The notes under the pieces: model-generated | What the model saw: the letters and a program-made list of their open reading frames with translations, nothing else | Databases searched by the model: none | What the model was told of the DNA's origin: nothing | Shown here: positions 33,516-46,145 of the stretch, piece after piece | Layout of the letters: each line of letters begins with the position of its first letter | Numbering within the stretch: position 1 is the stretch's first letter | Program-made: the position numbers and the translations under genes | NCBI GenBank assembly: GCA_019054805.1 | Contig: JAHQIY010000008.1 | Coordinates: 1,101,501-1,165,500, forward strand | Direction of reading: 5' to 3' | Length of the DNA: 64,000 nucleotides | Source of the DNA: Brachionus manjavacas | Lineage: Eukaryota > Rotifera > Eurotatoria > Ploima > Brachionidae

Positions 33516-34094
33516 GAAATTATTAAATAAAACCTTTCTCTTGTTTTATTACGATTGTACAGAGATAACAGTTAAAAAAATCTAGGGTGTCTTTATTACA
33601 AGCGGTCATTGACCAAGAAGTCTTTGTAATAGAAACAAAGTCTACCAAAGCTTTACGTTTAATAAGGCTAAACGCTTTCAATATCTTTACTACTACTTCT
33701 AGTCTATCTTTTGCTTTTTTACTCAATTCACCTTTTTAAAAATGTAAACAATTGCTTAAAATACACTTACGATTGAAAAGCTAAATGTGATAATCTTTTT
33801 TAAAAAAATTTTTTTCTATTTTTTTCTATTTAATAATAATAATAATAACCGAACTACCGCTCCATAGACACCACAAACAACAATTTTATTATTAATCGTT
33901 TTTCGATATCGAACACTAATATCACAGCCCCTTGATATTTACTTTTTAACACTATATATCAATTGTATACTAAATATAATTCTTTCTTCTCTTATTAGAA
34001 TTTATTTCCATTTTTTTATTCTTGTAAATATTAATTAACTTTTTTAACCCTAAAATTTTTATTGTATATTTCTATCAGTGTTTTATCTCATTAT
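33516..34094. other. AT-rich sequence with ATA repeat
   Basis: A 67-codon minus-strand frame (33523-33726) resembles nothing known and lacks an ATG. An (AAT)n tract lies near 33832-33848. The region left of 34098 may be the body of structured repeat copy A. Confidence 0.4.
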
Positions 34095-34245
34095 GTGCAA
34101 CGAGCTACCATAGGCGACCTCTCATGTAGGCCGCCTCCGCAAGCTAGTCTTGCTGTAGCTTTTTTATAATAATAATAAAGAGCTACAGCAATCGAGCTTG
34201 CGGAGATGGCTAACTCGGAAGCCATCTATGGTAGCTAATTGCACA
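34095..34245. repeat. Two structured repeat tails, tail to tail (copies A and B)
   Basis: Copy A (about 34098-34163, plus) and copy B (about 34172-34240, minus) meet at a (TAA)n tract. Each has an outer stem AGCTAC/GTAGCT, a hairpin GCAA(G)/(C)TTGC, and a longer hairpin: GGCGACC/GGCCGCC in A (one A-C mismatch, pairing as G-U on the other strand) and GATGGCT/AGCCATC in B. The stems differ in sequence between copies but still pair. The adjoining microsatellite marks the likely 3' end of a retroelement. Confidence 0.65.
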
Positions 34246-34249
34246 AAAA

Positions 34250-34832
34250 TCGAGAGATAAATTAAGGAACTTTAATGAAAGTTACAAAGACGAAACTGAG
34301 GTTCAAGAAAAATACGAGAGATTATACAGATTGATGACATAAGTAGATTTAAAGTAATTCAAAAAATTTGTCATTAATAAGAAATTAATAAAAAATATAT
34401 TAAATAATGGTACAATAGTGTAAAAAAACTAATAAGAGATGAGCAATTACATATATAGGTACAATTGATTAAGAAAAAAGAATTTATAGAGACATTACAG
34501 ATATTACATAAGATTATAAAGAACATTACATGTAAAGAAAAAGATAAGTAGAAAATAATTTACAGAAAAAATAGTTACAATTTTAAAAATAGATAGAAAA
34601 TTTCTAATAAATAGTCAAAGATTGTATATAGAGATTTTTTACTCTCTTATTCACAAGGATCAATATTGAACGGTCTGGAACTTTTCGTCGCAGAATTTTT
34701 TTAAACTAATTAAAAAATAAATAAATATTAATAAAAAAATGTTCCAATTAAATAAGTAAAATGTTAAAGAGTACAAACAAAACAATTAGAAACATTATTT
34801 TTTTAAATCAAGCTAAATTGTTTAATCATTAA
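34250..34832. other. AT-rich sequence upstream of CUL1
   Basis: No gene. It may be the body of the minus-strand element ending in structured tail copy B. Confidence 0.4.
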
Positions 34833-34867
34833 ACTTAGCAAAATCAAAAGTTTTGATTTTGCTAAGT
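34833..34867. repeat. Perfect 35-bp palindrome upstream of CUL1
   Basis: Arms of 17 bp (from ACTTAGCAAAATC) around a single G at 34850. It lies 320 bp before the CUL1 start codon. Confidence 0.8.
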
Positions 34868-35188
34868 AAAATGAATCCAAAATTTTGCAATTTTTTCAAA
34901 ATATTCTTATATTTAAATATTTCAAAAGAATGATTTATGATAATTCACATATTTACTTTCAAATCCAACAACTAAATTGTGTTGTTTGGGGGTTGTTTTA
35001 TTTGATGCAATTTCGACTTTTCTTAACTAGGGAGCATATATACGAATTATAGTTTTTATGCATTTTAAACTTCTATTGCTTAATTAAAATTTGGTCAAAT
35101 ATTTTGACTATAACTATTTTTATTTAGAAATTTATTTGCTCGTCATAATACGTTCCGAGATCTGTGCATAGCTTATAAATCAATAAAA

Positions 35189-38100
35189 ATGAGTAATAAC
35201 CGTGTTTTGTCAACTCATGTGTCCAATATTGTGAATTCATCGAGTTCAAATACGAACCAAACGGGTGTCAAGGCCCCGGCAAGCTTGAACGAAATCTGGG
35301 AGGAGATACAATTGGGCATCGAGTCTGCTTACCAACAGCAAACAATTACCAAAAACAGATACATGATTTTGTACACGTGAGTAAATTTTGGTATTTTTTC
35401 TTGCCATTTTTCTACATTTTTCCACTTAGATATGTATATAATCATTGCACAAGCACGAATCCAAAGTCAAATTTAGAACTTCCGGCCAGAAATAAAAAGA
35501 ACCCGATGAGTTCTAGCGAAGGAGCTCAAATCATAGGATCTGAGCTTTACAGAAAATTGCAGGAATTTCTTGAAAACTATCTGGAAAAGCTAAAAAAAGT
35601 AATTTTTTTTTCAAGATTCTTCTCAAACAGACTTTTTTACATTTCTTACCTTTTTTTCAAATCTATTCTAAATAATTCATTGATGATGCAAAAATTATTT
35701 CAAAGAAATTATGTGACATTTTTTCTAGATAGACATTTCAAGAAAACTGTTTTTCTTTTCTTTGGCTTAAAATTTAATTAGTTTAAATTAATTGAGTTTT
35801 ATTGCAATAGAAATAAATTAAAAACTTTATAGATTTTGTGGATTTTTTCTCTATTAAAAATTACCAAAGATTATTAATCTGAAAAAAGTCATTTTTTATT
35901 TTCTTTTATATTTATCTATCATAAATATTTCCTTTTTTGTTGAAAAATTAGAATTAAAGTCAAAAAAATTTTCTTAAAAATTGCATTACATAAAAATGAA
36001 GATCAACACGATTTCAATAGGATTGATGGTTTGATTGACTTATTGGAAGAAATTGAAGACTTTATTTTAGATAAAAAGAGGCAACATAGGATTCTGGAAT
36101 TAAAAAAAAAATGTCAATTTGGTCTTGTTTTTTAATGTCGATTATATGATACTTTAAAGTTTAATTACTTTTAAAAGATTTGGCACATTTGTGTTAAGAG
36201 AAACAAAAAAATAATTGAAAAAATTCAAGATTTTAAGTTTACTTGGTTAACTAAGTTTTCTTTGGACCGTAAAAAAAATCACCAAAAAATATTGTTTTTA
36301 AGTTTTAAATTTGGTAAGAGATTCTTGGGCGGTTCAAAAAATTTCAACAATTATTATTATTATTATTATTTATTTAAAGTTTAAGTCACATTGACATTAT
36401 TATAAAAATTAAAAAATTCAAGTTACAAAATAAAATAAGTTTTAAAAATATTCCTAATTTTTCTAAAAAATTACACAATTAGCCATCCGAAGTCATAATT
36501 AACTTTTAATAAATTATTTATTAGTCTATATAGATAAAAAAAATCTCGATTTGTTTCCATATAATAAGTTATATTTGATACAACAAATTTAACAGAGTCT
36601 ACAAGGCCCATTTTGAGACTTCTAAAACTAAATGAAATCAAAGCTTTCACAATTTTGGATTTATACTCTCAACAATTATATAAATTTCGCTCCAGTATTA
36701 TAAACTTTTTCTGGAAAAAGAACGAATGTTTTTATTCACTCACTGATTATGTCTGGAAAAGATCTGAAAATTAGTTTCGTTCTTTTCGCATAGTTTTCGC
36801 TTGATTTCAATAAAAATTCATCAAAAAAATTGAATAAAAAAGGAAAGTAAGAATAAATTTACTCTTCTCGGACTTTTCTTAATTCTTCATTCACATGCAT
36901 CAATTTTTCATCATTCCACTTTAAAAAAATAAAAAAGTTTTCTGGTTTGAAAAATACAAACTTAAAATAAGTAAATAAATATCGAAAAGAATGAAAGTTT
37001 TTCTCGGTGTGAATCATATTTAGACAATGAAGGAACGCATTAGTTTTATTCATTTGAGAAGACACTCTGAGAAGCTTTAAAGGTTCATATATTTTTTGTT
37101 TAAGTAAAGTAAATTTATAATAAAATTATGAAAAAATTTTAATTAAGTCATTTTATTTCATTGTAAATTTCAAAATTTTCAAAATTCAAAAGATAAACTT
37201 ATATTTAAAAACAAATATCTGTAAATAAAAATTTACAATCAAATTTTATCCTAATTATTTTGAGTTCATTTTAAATTTCAGATAAAGTTTAGTTTGCTCA
37301 AATTTTTAAATTAAATAATTCTTAATTTTGATTTTTGATCCATTTTTTTACATAGGTGCCAAAAAGGCATTACAAAAGCACAGTTAACTTTTTCTGTAAC
37401 AATAATTATTGAAGAAGATCAATGGAGTCAAATATGTGTATTTGGCAATATTTTAAATTTTAAGGTATTGAATAGTTAAAGAACACTCGTAATCTTTGAA
37501 AATTTTCTATCAAATTTTTAAATTATTAGATTAAATTAAACTTAATTTATTTTTGAATTTTTTTAATTAAATTTCAAAAAAAAATTTCATACTAAAAAGG
37601 ATAAGTGATTGAATGAAAGCTCATTTTTATCGATTTTAGAATTAAACCAGCAGAGCACATTGAAAAAATTTAAAAATATAAAAAGAAAAAAAATATTTAA
37701 CTGAATTTTAGTAATGATCAAAAAATTTGTATTTCCAGCTAAAGGTAGTTCTTTGGACCAGATACGATCAAACTTGTATTTAAGTCAAAATAAGTTTTGC
37801 CATTAATTTTTAGAATCGATATAAATTTAATAAATTAATAAAAAAAATTTCAAATTTATTGCTGTAAATACTTTGTAATAGATTTTACTATTTCTCAGCT
37901 TATTCAATCTTAATTATTTAAAGAGTGGAACTGACTTGATTGACGAAGAAGTTCTTAAATTTTTTTGCAAAAAATGGGAAGAATATCAATTTTCAAGCAA
38001 AGTCCTGGATGGTTTTTGCAATTATTTGAATCGTCACTGGGTCAAAAGAGAAAATGACAGTGGTCACAACAATGTTTACGAAATTTACAATGTAAAATTT

Positions 38101-41100
38101 ATTAATTTTAATTTAATTTTAACAATAAACAAATGGAAAAAAATAATCTTTATTTTTTTTAGCTAGCCTTGGTTACTTGGAGATTGATTTTTTTCCGTCA
38201 CTTTGCCAACAAAGTGACGAACGCAGTTCTAAAGCTGGTTGAAAGAGAGCGCAATGGAGAGCCTATCAATTCCCGTCTAATCTCCGGCGTGGCCGAGTGT
38301 TACGGTATCCAATTCACCCCAGGAAAATTTATAAAAATTAAGCCTTTTTTTAATTCAAGTGGCCCTTGGTCTAAGCGAAATCGAGTCCAAGCAATCGAAC
38401 CAGCAAAAGCTGGCTATTTACAAAGAATACTTAGAAAACCCGTTCATTGACGACACCGAAAGGTTTTATAGTCGCGAGAGCTCTGAATTTCTGCGCCAAA
38501 ATTCAATCACCGAGTACATGAAAAAGGTGGAGCAGCGGCTAGAGGAGGAAAAAAAACGCATCCGCTTGTATCTCAACGAAAGCACCGAGTCCATTTTGCT
38601 GAACAAGTGCGAGGAAGTGCTGATCAAAAAACATTTAGATTTGTTCTATAGCGAGTTTGAGAGCCTGTTGATAAGTGGCAAGAATGAAGACCTGGCCAGG
38701 ATGTACGACCTGGTGTCCAAAATAGCAGATGGTCTAAATGAGCTGAAGCGTTTGCTTGAAAATTTCATCTACAACCAAGGCATGGAGGCCATCGAAAAGT
38801 GCTGCGACACCGCTCTAAACGACCCCAAGGTCTATGTGCAAACCATACTGGGAGTTCACAAAAAATACGATTTGCTGGTACTTGGCTCGTTCCACAACGA
38901 CAAAGGCTTCGTTGCCGCCTTGGACAAAGCATGCGGCAAGTTCATCAATGTGAACGCCGTGACCAAAAAGTCAAATAGCTCGTCCAAGTCGCCAGAGCTT
39001 TTGGCCCGCTATTGTGATCTACTGCTCAAGAAAAACACCAAAAACACCGAGGACACCGAACTAGAGGACAGCTTGAATCAAATAATGACTGTTTTTACCT
39101 ACATAGAAGACAAGGATGTGTTTCAGAAGTTCTATAGCAAATGGCTTGCTAGACGCTTGGTCCAGCAAACGTCGGCTTCGGACGATGCCGAGTCGACAAT
39201 GATTTCAAAGTTGAAGGCCGCCTGTGGATTCGAGTACACTTCCAAGCTGCAAAAAATGTTCCTAGATGTCGGCATTAGCAAAGATTTGAACGAGTCTTTT
39301 AAGAAAGATTGTGAACTCAATAATAGACCTTTGGGCCGTAAGATTTTTTTTTCTCTATTCAAAGTCATCGACTAAATTTTAAAATTTAAAATTTAATTTT
39401 TAATAGTTTGTTATTTTTTAAGAAGATTAGTAGAAACTGATAGAAGGGTTTTAAATTTTAAACTAAAGGAAAGTGAAAAATTTTGCCAATTTTTTGGAAT
39501 CGAATTAGAGGGCTAATATTACTGGGGTGAAGTTTTGACATTAGATAAAGAAAAAAATTAATTAAAAAATAACTCATCTTTTTTTTTAATCATTTTTTTT
39601 AATCCAATTTTTGGTATAAAAAAAAAAGGTGATTTAAAAAAAAGAATAATTGGGTTTAAGGTTTAAATATATTTTTAAGTTATTTAATTAATTTTTTTCA
39701 ATAATTAGGATCTTTTGTTGCAATTATAGAAGTTTTAAAGCGAAAAAGTCATTTTTTAATTAATTTACACTTTTTATTTTTATGGTCATTTTTTCTATTT
39801 ATTTCAAAATATTGAAGCAGAAAAAAATGAGTAAAAAATGTGAAAAAAAGCGAGTTAACAAAATAACTAATTCATTTAATTAATTAACTCATGTCAAATC
39901 TTCAATCTAGTGCTAATATTTAATGCTGGACAAAAAAAATCAAAAATTAAAAAATTTTTACTCAAGATCAAAAAATGAGGAGAGGACTAAGTTTGAAGAC
40001 ATTTTTTGACTAAATTTATATTTTTATTTTCGAAAATTTAAATTTCGAATTTAGTTAAAATTAGAAATTTGAACAATTGTTAAATCTAGTTTCGATTTTT
40101 TGATGCCTAAAAACATTAACTTTTGTGGGGCTTTTTTTGCATTAGTAAATTATATACTTTTTTTAGAATCATTAAAAAAATATTTTAGCTAATCAATTTT
40201 GAAAATTAGTTTAATTTCAATTATCTAAATCATGATTTAATTCAAATGTCAAATTTTTATTGTTTTAACGATACTTTTTCAAAAACATTTAAAATTGTAT
40301 ACACTTGAATTAAGTCAGCTCTTAAACGACGATTTTCAAGACTGATAAGATTTAAATATTTCAATCAGTCTTGATAAGGCTCAGTTCTAGTAGAATCTAT
40401 CACTTTTGTCACTTTATTTTGATTTAAAAAAATTATGTATTTTTAAAATTAATATTTAATAATATTCATAAAATAAATTAAATAAAAATACAGGCAAAAA
40501 ATTTTTTTTGAATTTGTATTCGTGGCTTGTTCTTAACAAATTTTACAGATCGATTTAAAAACCTTCTCTCGTACAGAAAGACCACATGTAAATTGTTTAC
40601 ATTTGTCACAAGTAAAGCTCGATTTGTTTCCATTACGGAAACAAATTGAACTTTATAAATTCTTGACCACATGGCTTTGGGAGGAAAATTTTGCCATTAA
40701 ACAGTTCTTGCATAAAAGGTGCCCATAAAAGCTATCGTTTACATAATACTTGCCACTTTTCCGTTCTCAGTCAAACCAATATCGTTCTATTTTTCGAATT
40801 TGTTTAATATAAGTTGCTTTTTCTTCTTCAGGTTATTGATTACCTAAGTATTCATCTAATTCATATTTGCCATTAGGTTGATTTGGTGTTTTCATTTTTT
40901 CTTCTAAATCATTATCAAAGTTTTGATAATTCTCATAATCATTATAATTATCATCAAAGACTTCTTGTTGGGTGTCATCCGCATTTCTAAGAAGTTTAAG
41001 AGGTTGTAGCTTTCATCGAGACTTGGTTGAAAAAGTCATTATTTATCATAGGAATTATTCAAATGCAGTAGATTTTGGAATTAAAAGGATTAGCCATGTC

Positions 41101-43661
41101 TTTACTTTATTTTACCAAAAATAATACAATATTTTTGGAGGGTCCAAAAAAACCCTCTTCGGGTTTTACTTAAAATTTTTTTTTCTCCATTAAAATAAAA
41201 ATATTTTGTAACCAAAATTTATTATTAATTATTACATTTTTTTGATTTTAACTTTGATGAATTGTCAAAAATGATTAAATTTATTGAACAATAAGCAAAA
41301 TAAGTACCAAAAAGGGTCGAAAATACCTCTCCGGGTTTTGAGTGTTAAAATACAGACTCCATGTTCCTACTGCATACTCCAGATTCAAAAGTTGTTTTAT
41401 CAATTATCTGTTGTGCATAATCTGTTAGATAAAAAATCATGTTGCTAATTTGGAATTAATTTGTTTTTTAATCAATTTAAATCGAATATTTTGTTCAATT
41501 AAATAGAAAAAATAAATATAGAATTGCCTAGATGGAAAATGATTTTAATTTTTTTTTAATGAAAAAAATAAAGATTTGTCTATGTAGGAAAAAATACTAA
41601 ACTAATTAATTGCATAAATTAGTTAAAAATTAATTAAATTTTATAACTGTGGTGTAAAAGCGATTTTCTGCAGTAAAAAAAATTATGCAAATCACAACTT
41701 AAATAGAATGTTTTTAATAAAAAAAAACAGGTAGAATAAAATTTTCTCATCTTTCTTTTCTTTTTCTATTTTTTTCCTCTTTTGTAATTTTCTTTAACAA
41801 AGATATCAAAAAGAAATATCTTTGGCTTTAAAAAATAAACCTTTTGAGACTCTGGATTTTAACAAATAAAATGATAACTCTTTTTTGAAGAAAATCTGAT
41901 TTTAAACTAAAGAATCTAGCTTAAAAAAATTGAGAGATTACGACTTGTATGTTTTGTAATCAAGTTGTTTGTATCAGTGAAACTTTTGAATTAGCTATTT
42001 ACTTTCAAGATTTGTAAACATTTCCTTTTCTTTTCTTTTATTTAACTTTTCAAACTGAAATGATTTTCAGTACAAACTGCCTGGTATTTCTTTAATTTTA
42101 TTTCATTAACAAGTACATCGCTGTCAAAATAAAGGGTTTCTAAAGATGGAAAAAATCAAAAATATCTGGGCGTTTAATGTAGGGATCATAAAATCAAATT
42201 GTTTAAAAATATGGAACTTAGAAGTTGAAAGCAAATTCCCTTTGGGTCCAAAATTTTCAACAACGAGCTTTTCAGAAATCTTTTTTTGACCAAAAATTAA
42301 TTCTGTTAATCCTCAAAAATGATCTGATCTAAAATAAGTATCCCATCTTTTCAGGTATTATGAAAATAAAATAAGTCAACTAACAGACAAGATAGATCTT
42401 AAAATTTCAAAATTTTATTTATTTTTATTACATATGATTGATATTTAATTTCAATTTTTACTTGTTACAGTAGCTTTTGAACTTTTTTTTTTTTTCCTTA
42501 TTCACTCCTTGTGGAGCATAGGATTTCCACTCAAGTCGATCTTTTGCATGCATTGACTTAATGGCTCCGAATTTGTTGAAGTTTTTTTAAAATAACCAAA
42601 TTACTTCATTGATATGAAACTAGCATCTTAAGAAAAATTTCAGCAGCATTTAGAAAATTTTATATCTTACTATTTTTTTTAAACCATTAAATAAACTATT
42701 AATGATTAAAGAAAAAAGTTCTGAATATACATTGATAAATTCAAAAATAAAATAAAATAAAATAAAATAAAGTAGTTGACTTAATTTTGTGACTTAAAAA
42801 TTAAAATTTTATTCAAAAATTTAAGTTGATTTTTACATAATGGTTTTGAGCTCTGGCTCATGGCCGTTCCAGCCCTGTCAGCCTCTTTCGCTGCCCACCG
42901 AACTAGTGCCATGTTACCAGCAGTTTACCAATTTCTACAGTTGTCAACACAACGGCAGGAAATTGACATGGTTGTACAGTTTTTCCAAAGGTGAAGTTGT
43001 GACTAATTGCTTTAAAAATCGCTACACTCTCCAAGCATCCACTTATCAGATAGCCATATTGCTCTTGTTCAATGATAAAACAGAATATTTAGTCAAGGAT
43101 TTAATTGACATGACTCAGATTAAAATGGAAACATTGACTCAAGTTCTGGCCGTGCTGTTCAAATCAAAATTGCTAGTCAGTGAAGAGGATGAAATCGAAG
43201 AGTCCGACATTCAGCCAAACACTCCAGTCCGTCTTTTTTTAAACTATAAAAAGTAAAAATTTATCTTTTTGAATAAATATGCTGGAAATTTATTTTAATT
43301 TTTTTAGCAAAAAATTCCGAATAAATATCAATGCACCGATCAAATCAGATATCAAGCAGGAAGATGAAAAGACTCACAAAAACATCGAGGAGGACAGAAA
43401 ACTGTTGATTCAGGCTGCCATTGTGCGTATAATGAAAATGAGAAAAACGCTAAAGCACACTCAGCTGATAAACGAGGTTTTGAGTCAATTGTCATCTCGT
43501 TTCAAGCCAAAAGTTCCCATCATAAAGGTAATGGAATAAACAAATTTGAAAATTTAAAATTAATTTTAAAAAAATTTAAGAAATGTATAGACATATTAAT
43601 AGAGAAAGAATATTTGGAAAGATTGGAACAGGAAAAAGACACATACAGATACTTGGCTTAA
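35189..43661 (+). CDS. CUL1: Cullin-1, SCF ubiquitin-ligase scaffold (eight exons)
   Basis: Exons placed from GT/AG sites and frame: 35189-35376, 35430-35598, 37924-38091, 38163-38304, 38360-39337, 42826-43252, 43308-43527, 43581-43661, giving about 790 residues (human CUL1 776). Blocks with clear CUL1 identity are SRYM-LYT-like [117 protein letters not shown] and the C-terminal winged helix with IVRIMKMRK. That last motif holds the neddylation Lys near residue 730. It ends TYRYLA, as in animals. Cullin-1 holds SKP1/F-box proteins at its N-terminus and RBX1 at its C-terminus. Introns are 53, 2325, 71, 55, 3488, 55 and 53 bp. Exon 5 has higher GC than its surroundings. An AATAAA-rich stretch lies at about 43817-43826. 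Confidence 0.93.
35599..37923. other. CUL1 intron 2, AT-rich
   Basis: An (ATT)n tract lies at about 36350-36370. A 68-codon minus-strand frame (36859-37065) is not recognised. No gene supported. Confidence 0.5.
40255..40365 (-). pseudogene. CR1-like LINE C-terminal scrap in CUL1 intron 5
   Basis: A minus-strand frame reads [20 protein letters not shown] and [10 protein letters not shown], the conserved LTSLE.RR.R.DLI..YKIL region of CR1-like ORF2. Confidence 0.6.
40490..40990 (-). pseudogene. Decayed ORF with Cys-x2-Cys pairs in CUL1 intron 5
   Basis: Minus-strand pieces read an acidic Asn/Asp-rich stretch (near 40960-40850). Further on they read [20 protein letters not shown] and, after a few residues, SICKIC. 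This CxxC...CxxC arrangement at the end of an acidic protein recalls the zinc-binding C-terminus of some piggyBac-like transposases, but no transposase core is visible. Several stops. Assignment to that family is a guess. Confidence 0.3.
42743..42772. repeat. (AAAAT)n microsatellite in CUL1 intron 5
   Basis: Six or so perfect AAAAT units, 54 bp upstream of exon 6. The rest of this 3.5-kb intron is AT-rich without further recognised content. Confidence 0.8.
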
Positions 43662-44972
43662 TTTTAATTTGTAACATAATGACAGCGATATTTAATTCAT
43701 ACCGAACCGGGTGAAACGCCGGTTTGCGTCTAAATCAATTCCGATAACGACTTTCAAATTATTTTTGATTAATACTTTATTTTTTTTTTCTAATTATTTA
43801 TATCATTCTTTATAAAAATAAATAAAGATTTATTTTTACTTAAATTATGTATGGTTTATTTTAAAAATATATTTACAGAGTCTAATAAAAGCCTTAATAT
43901 ATAAAAAAAATTTTTCTCTCTAAAAATAAATTGTTTAATATTCTGTAAACATAAAGCATTTGTTTGCTACGATTTGCAATTTGATTTTCCAATTTTGTTT
44001 TGGTAAATTTTTCCTCAAAGAAAAATTTTGTAATTCCACATAAAATTTCGTAAAAGCCTGATTTATTGAATTTATTTTTATCTATACTTTTATACTAAAT
44101 TTATATTAATTTAGTATTTTATTTTTTAAATATTTAAAATTAACAAAGGTAAAATCTCCTCCAAAATCATCAGATCTAAAAATACAATGTAAATGGTCTG
44201 GAACGAAATAAATAACATAACTAATATTTGTTTAATAAATTTAAGTTAAAAGGCAATAAATATGTTGATTAATTTTTAAAAGTATAATTAATAAATAAAT
44301 TAAACTTTTACAAATTTTTGAAATTTTTTTTACAAAATTTTTATAAAGTTAAAAATGTTTACTGGTATAAACGTAAATTAGGCTAGAAAAAAATTACAAA
44401 AGCCACTGAAAGCATGCTAATAGTTAAGTTAGATATTTTTTATTAAAATTAGAGAAATTTTTATTAACTGGAATATTATGGGCATCTTGAAGTTTGGGAT
44501 CAAAAAAATCAGATCAATTCTTTGACTAAATCTTTCTGCAATATCTAAAATGTAAAATAATGCTATCAGCATGCTAAATATTTGATGAGGCTCTGCTCTG
44601 TTTGATCTGCTTTTTTTGATTCTTAACTTCAAAATACCGAAATTATGGGCCAGAAATTTTTCCTTTTTAAAATTTTTACATGACAAAATGAATACTAAAT
44701 TTTGAAAAAAACCTTTTTCTTACTTTTTTGAAAATAGTGAATTTAATTACAGAGCCACTGCTCAAGCTCTCATAAGTCTTTCGTCAATTTTCCCCCTCTT
44801 TTAAATCATCTGGCAAGATTTTTATTTCATGAGAACATTTTTTACCTTAAATTTATTCGGTATTTTTTTAAAGTAAAAATTATTTTTATTTTAAATTTGT
44901 TAATTATTATTCATTTATCTTTTAAGTATCTTTTAAAAATCAAAATACAAAGTTTGAGTATATATTTTAATA
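43662..44972. other. Intergenic sequence with a small inverted repeat
   Basis: About 44475-44650 has inverted arms of about 30-40 bp (TTGAAGTTTGGGATCAAAAA and a related complement ending near 44640), a small foldback. Otherwise AT-rich with no gene. Confidence 0.5.
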
Positions 44973-45747
44973 CAGTCGATCCTCTGTATAACGAACCCTC
45001 ATTCAACGAAATCCTCTATATCACGAATAAGAATCCAGGAAGCGATATTTTAAAAAGAAAAAAGAATGCTTATTTTCTTTGATACAACGAACCTCTTTAT
45101 AACGAAATCCCGATATAACGAACTAAGAAAAAAAAACGAGGAATACTTTTCTTAAGAAAAAAACCTTTATATAAAGAATTTAAAAAAAATGACATCGGTT
45201 TATTAACACCTTGATAATAAAAAATAGTAAATAAATATTTGACAATTACTAATTATTGTTTGAAAATACCCAAAAAAATTGAAAATCCCCACCGTTGTTG
45301 GACTGCTTATGCTTACCCAGTAAAATACATTATCGAGAATTTTCGAGAATTTACGTAAAAAGTTTTTTTATTCGAAAAATTATTTAATCAAAATCTTCGA
45401 AATATTTACGCTTTTTTTCCTAATTTTTTTTCAAAAAATTTTAAAAATAATTTACGAAAAATTATTGCAAATTCAAAATTTTTGACTAAATTATTTTAGT
45501 TAAGCCGGAAGTGTTGAGTCGAAAATCAGAAAATTGCTGTCAGAAAATAAATTTAAGTTGATTTGATATTTTATCAACCGAAAGATCACTACAGTGGTGA
45601 TTTGCTTTTTGTATTTTACAAAAATTTACGTAAATTTACGTAATTTTACGTAAATTTACGAATTTTTAAATTTTACAGGATGAAAATAAATTTTTAAATT
45701 TTAAATTTTTAAAAATTAAATTTTTAAATTTTAAATTTATTAAATTT

Positions 45748-45817
45748 TCGAATTTTTTTGGACTTTTAGGATTTTACGTAAATTTACGTAAAATCCTAAA
45801 AGTCCAAAAAAATTCGA
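45748..45817. repeat. Perfect 70-bp palindrome
   Basis: Two 35-bp arms meet at TTTACGTAAA|TTTACGTAAA without a spacer. It lies among other TTTACGTAAATTTACG repeats (45605-45960) inside the pogo-type element. Confidence 0.85.
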
Positions 45818-46145
45818 TTTTTTAATTTTTTTTTAAAAAAATATGCAAAATAAATTCCAAAAAAAAATTTACCATTTTTTACGTAAATTTACGTAAATTG
45901 ATAGTAAAAAAAAGTAAATTCTGGTAAAAAGAAGTAAAAAATGGTAAATAAAAGTAAAATTTCAAACATTTAAAAATTAAATATTTTATTTCTATTTAAT
46001 TCTATAAAAATCAATTTTTAAATGAAAATAAATGGCTAAATAAACATTTATTGTTTTTTTTAATGATTCGACCAACCACCATCCTTTTCGAGCACTAATT
46101 TAATTACCTTTTAAATTAAATAATAAAAATTTTTTATTAATTATT

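Noticed and set aside
33523..33726. 67-codon minus-strand frame
   Set aside because: No ATG, no family resemblance, no splice partner.
34098..34240. Hammerhead ribozyme
   Set aside because: It is a three-stem layout, but the conserved core (CUGAUGA and GAAA) is absent at the junction.
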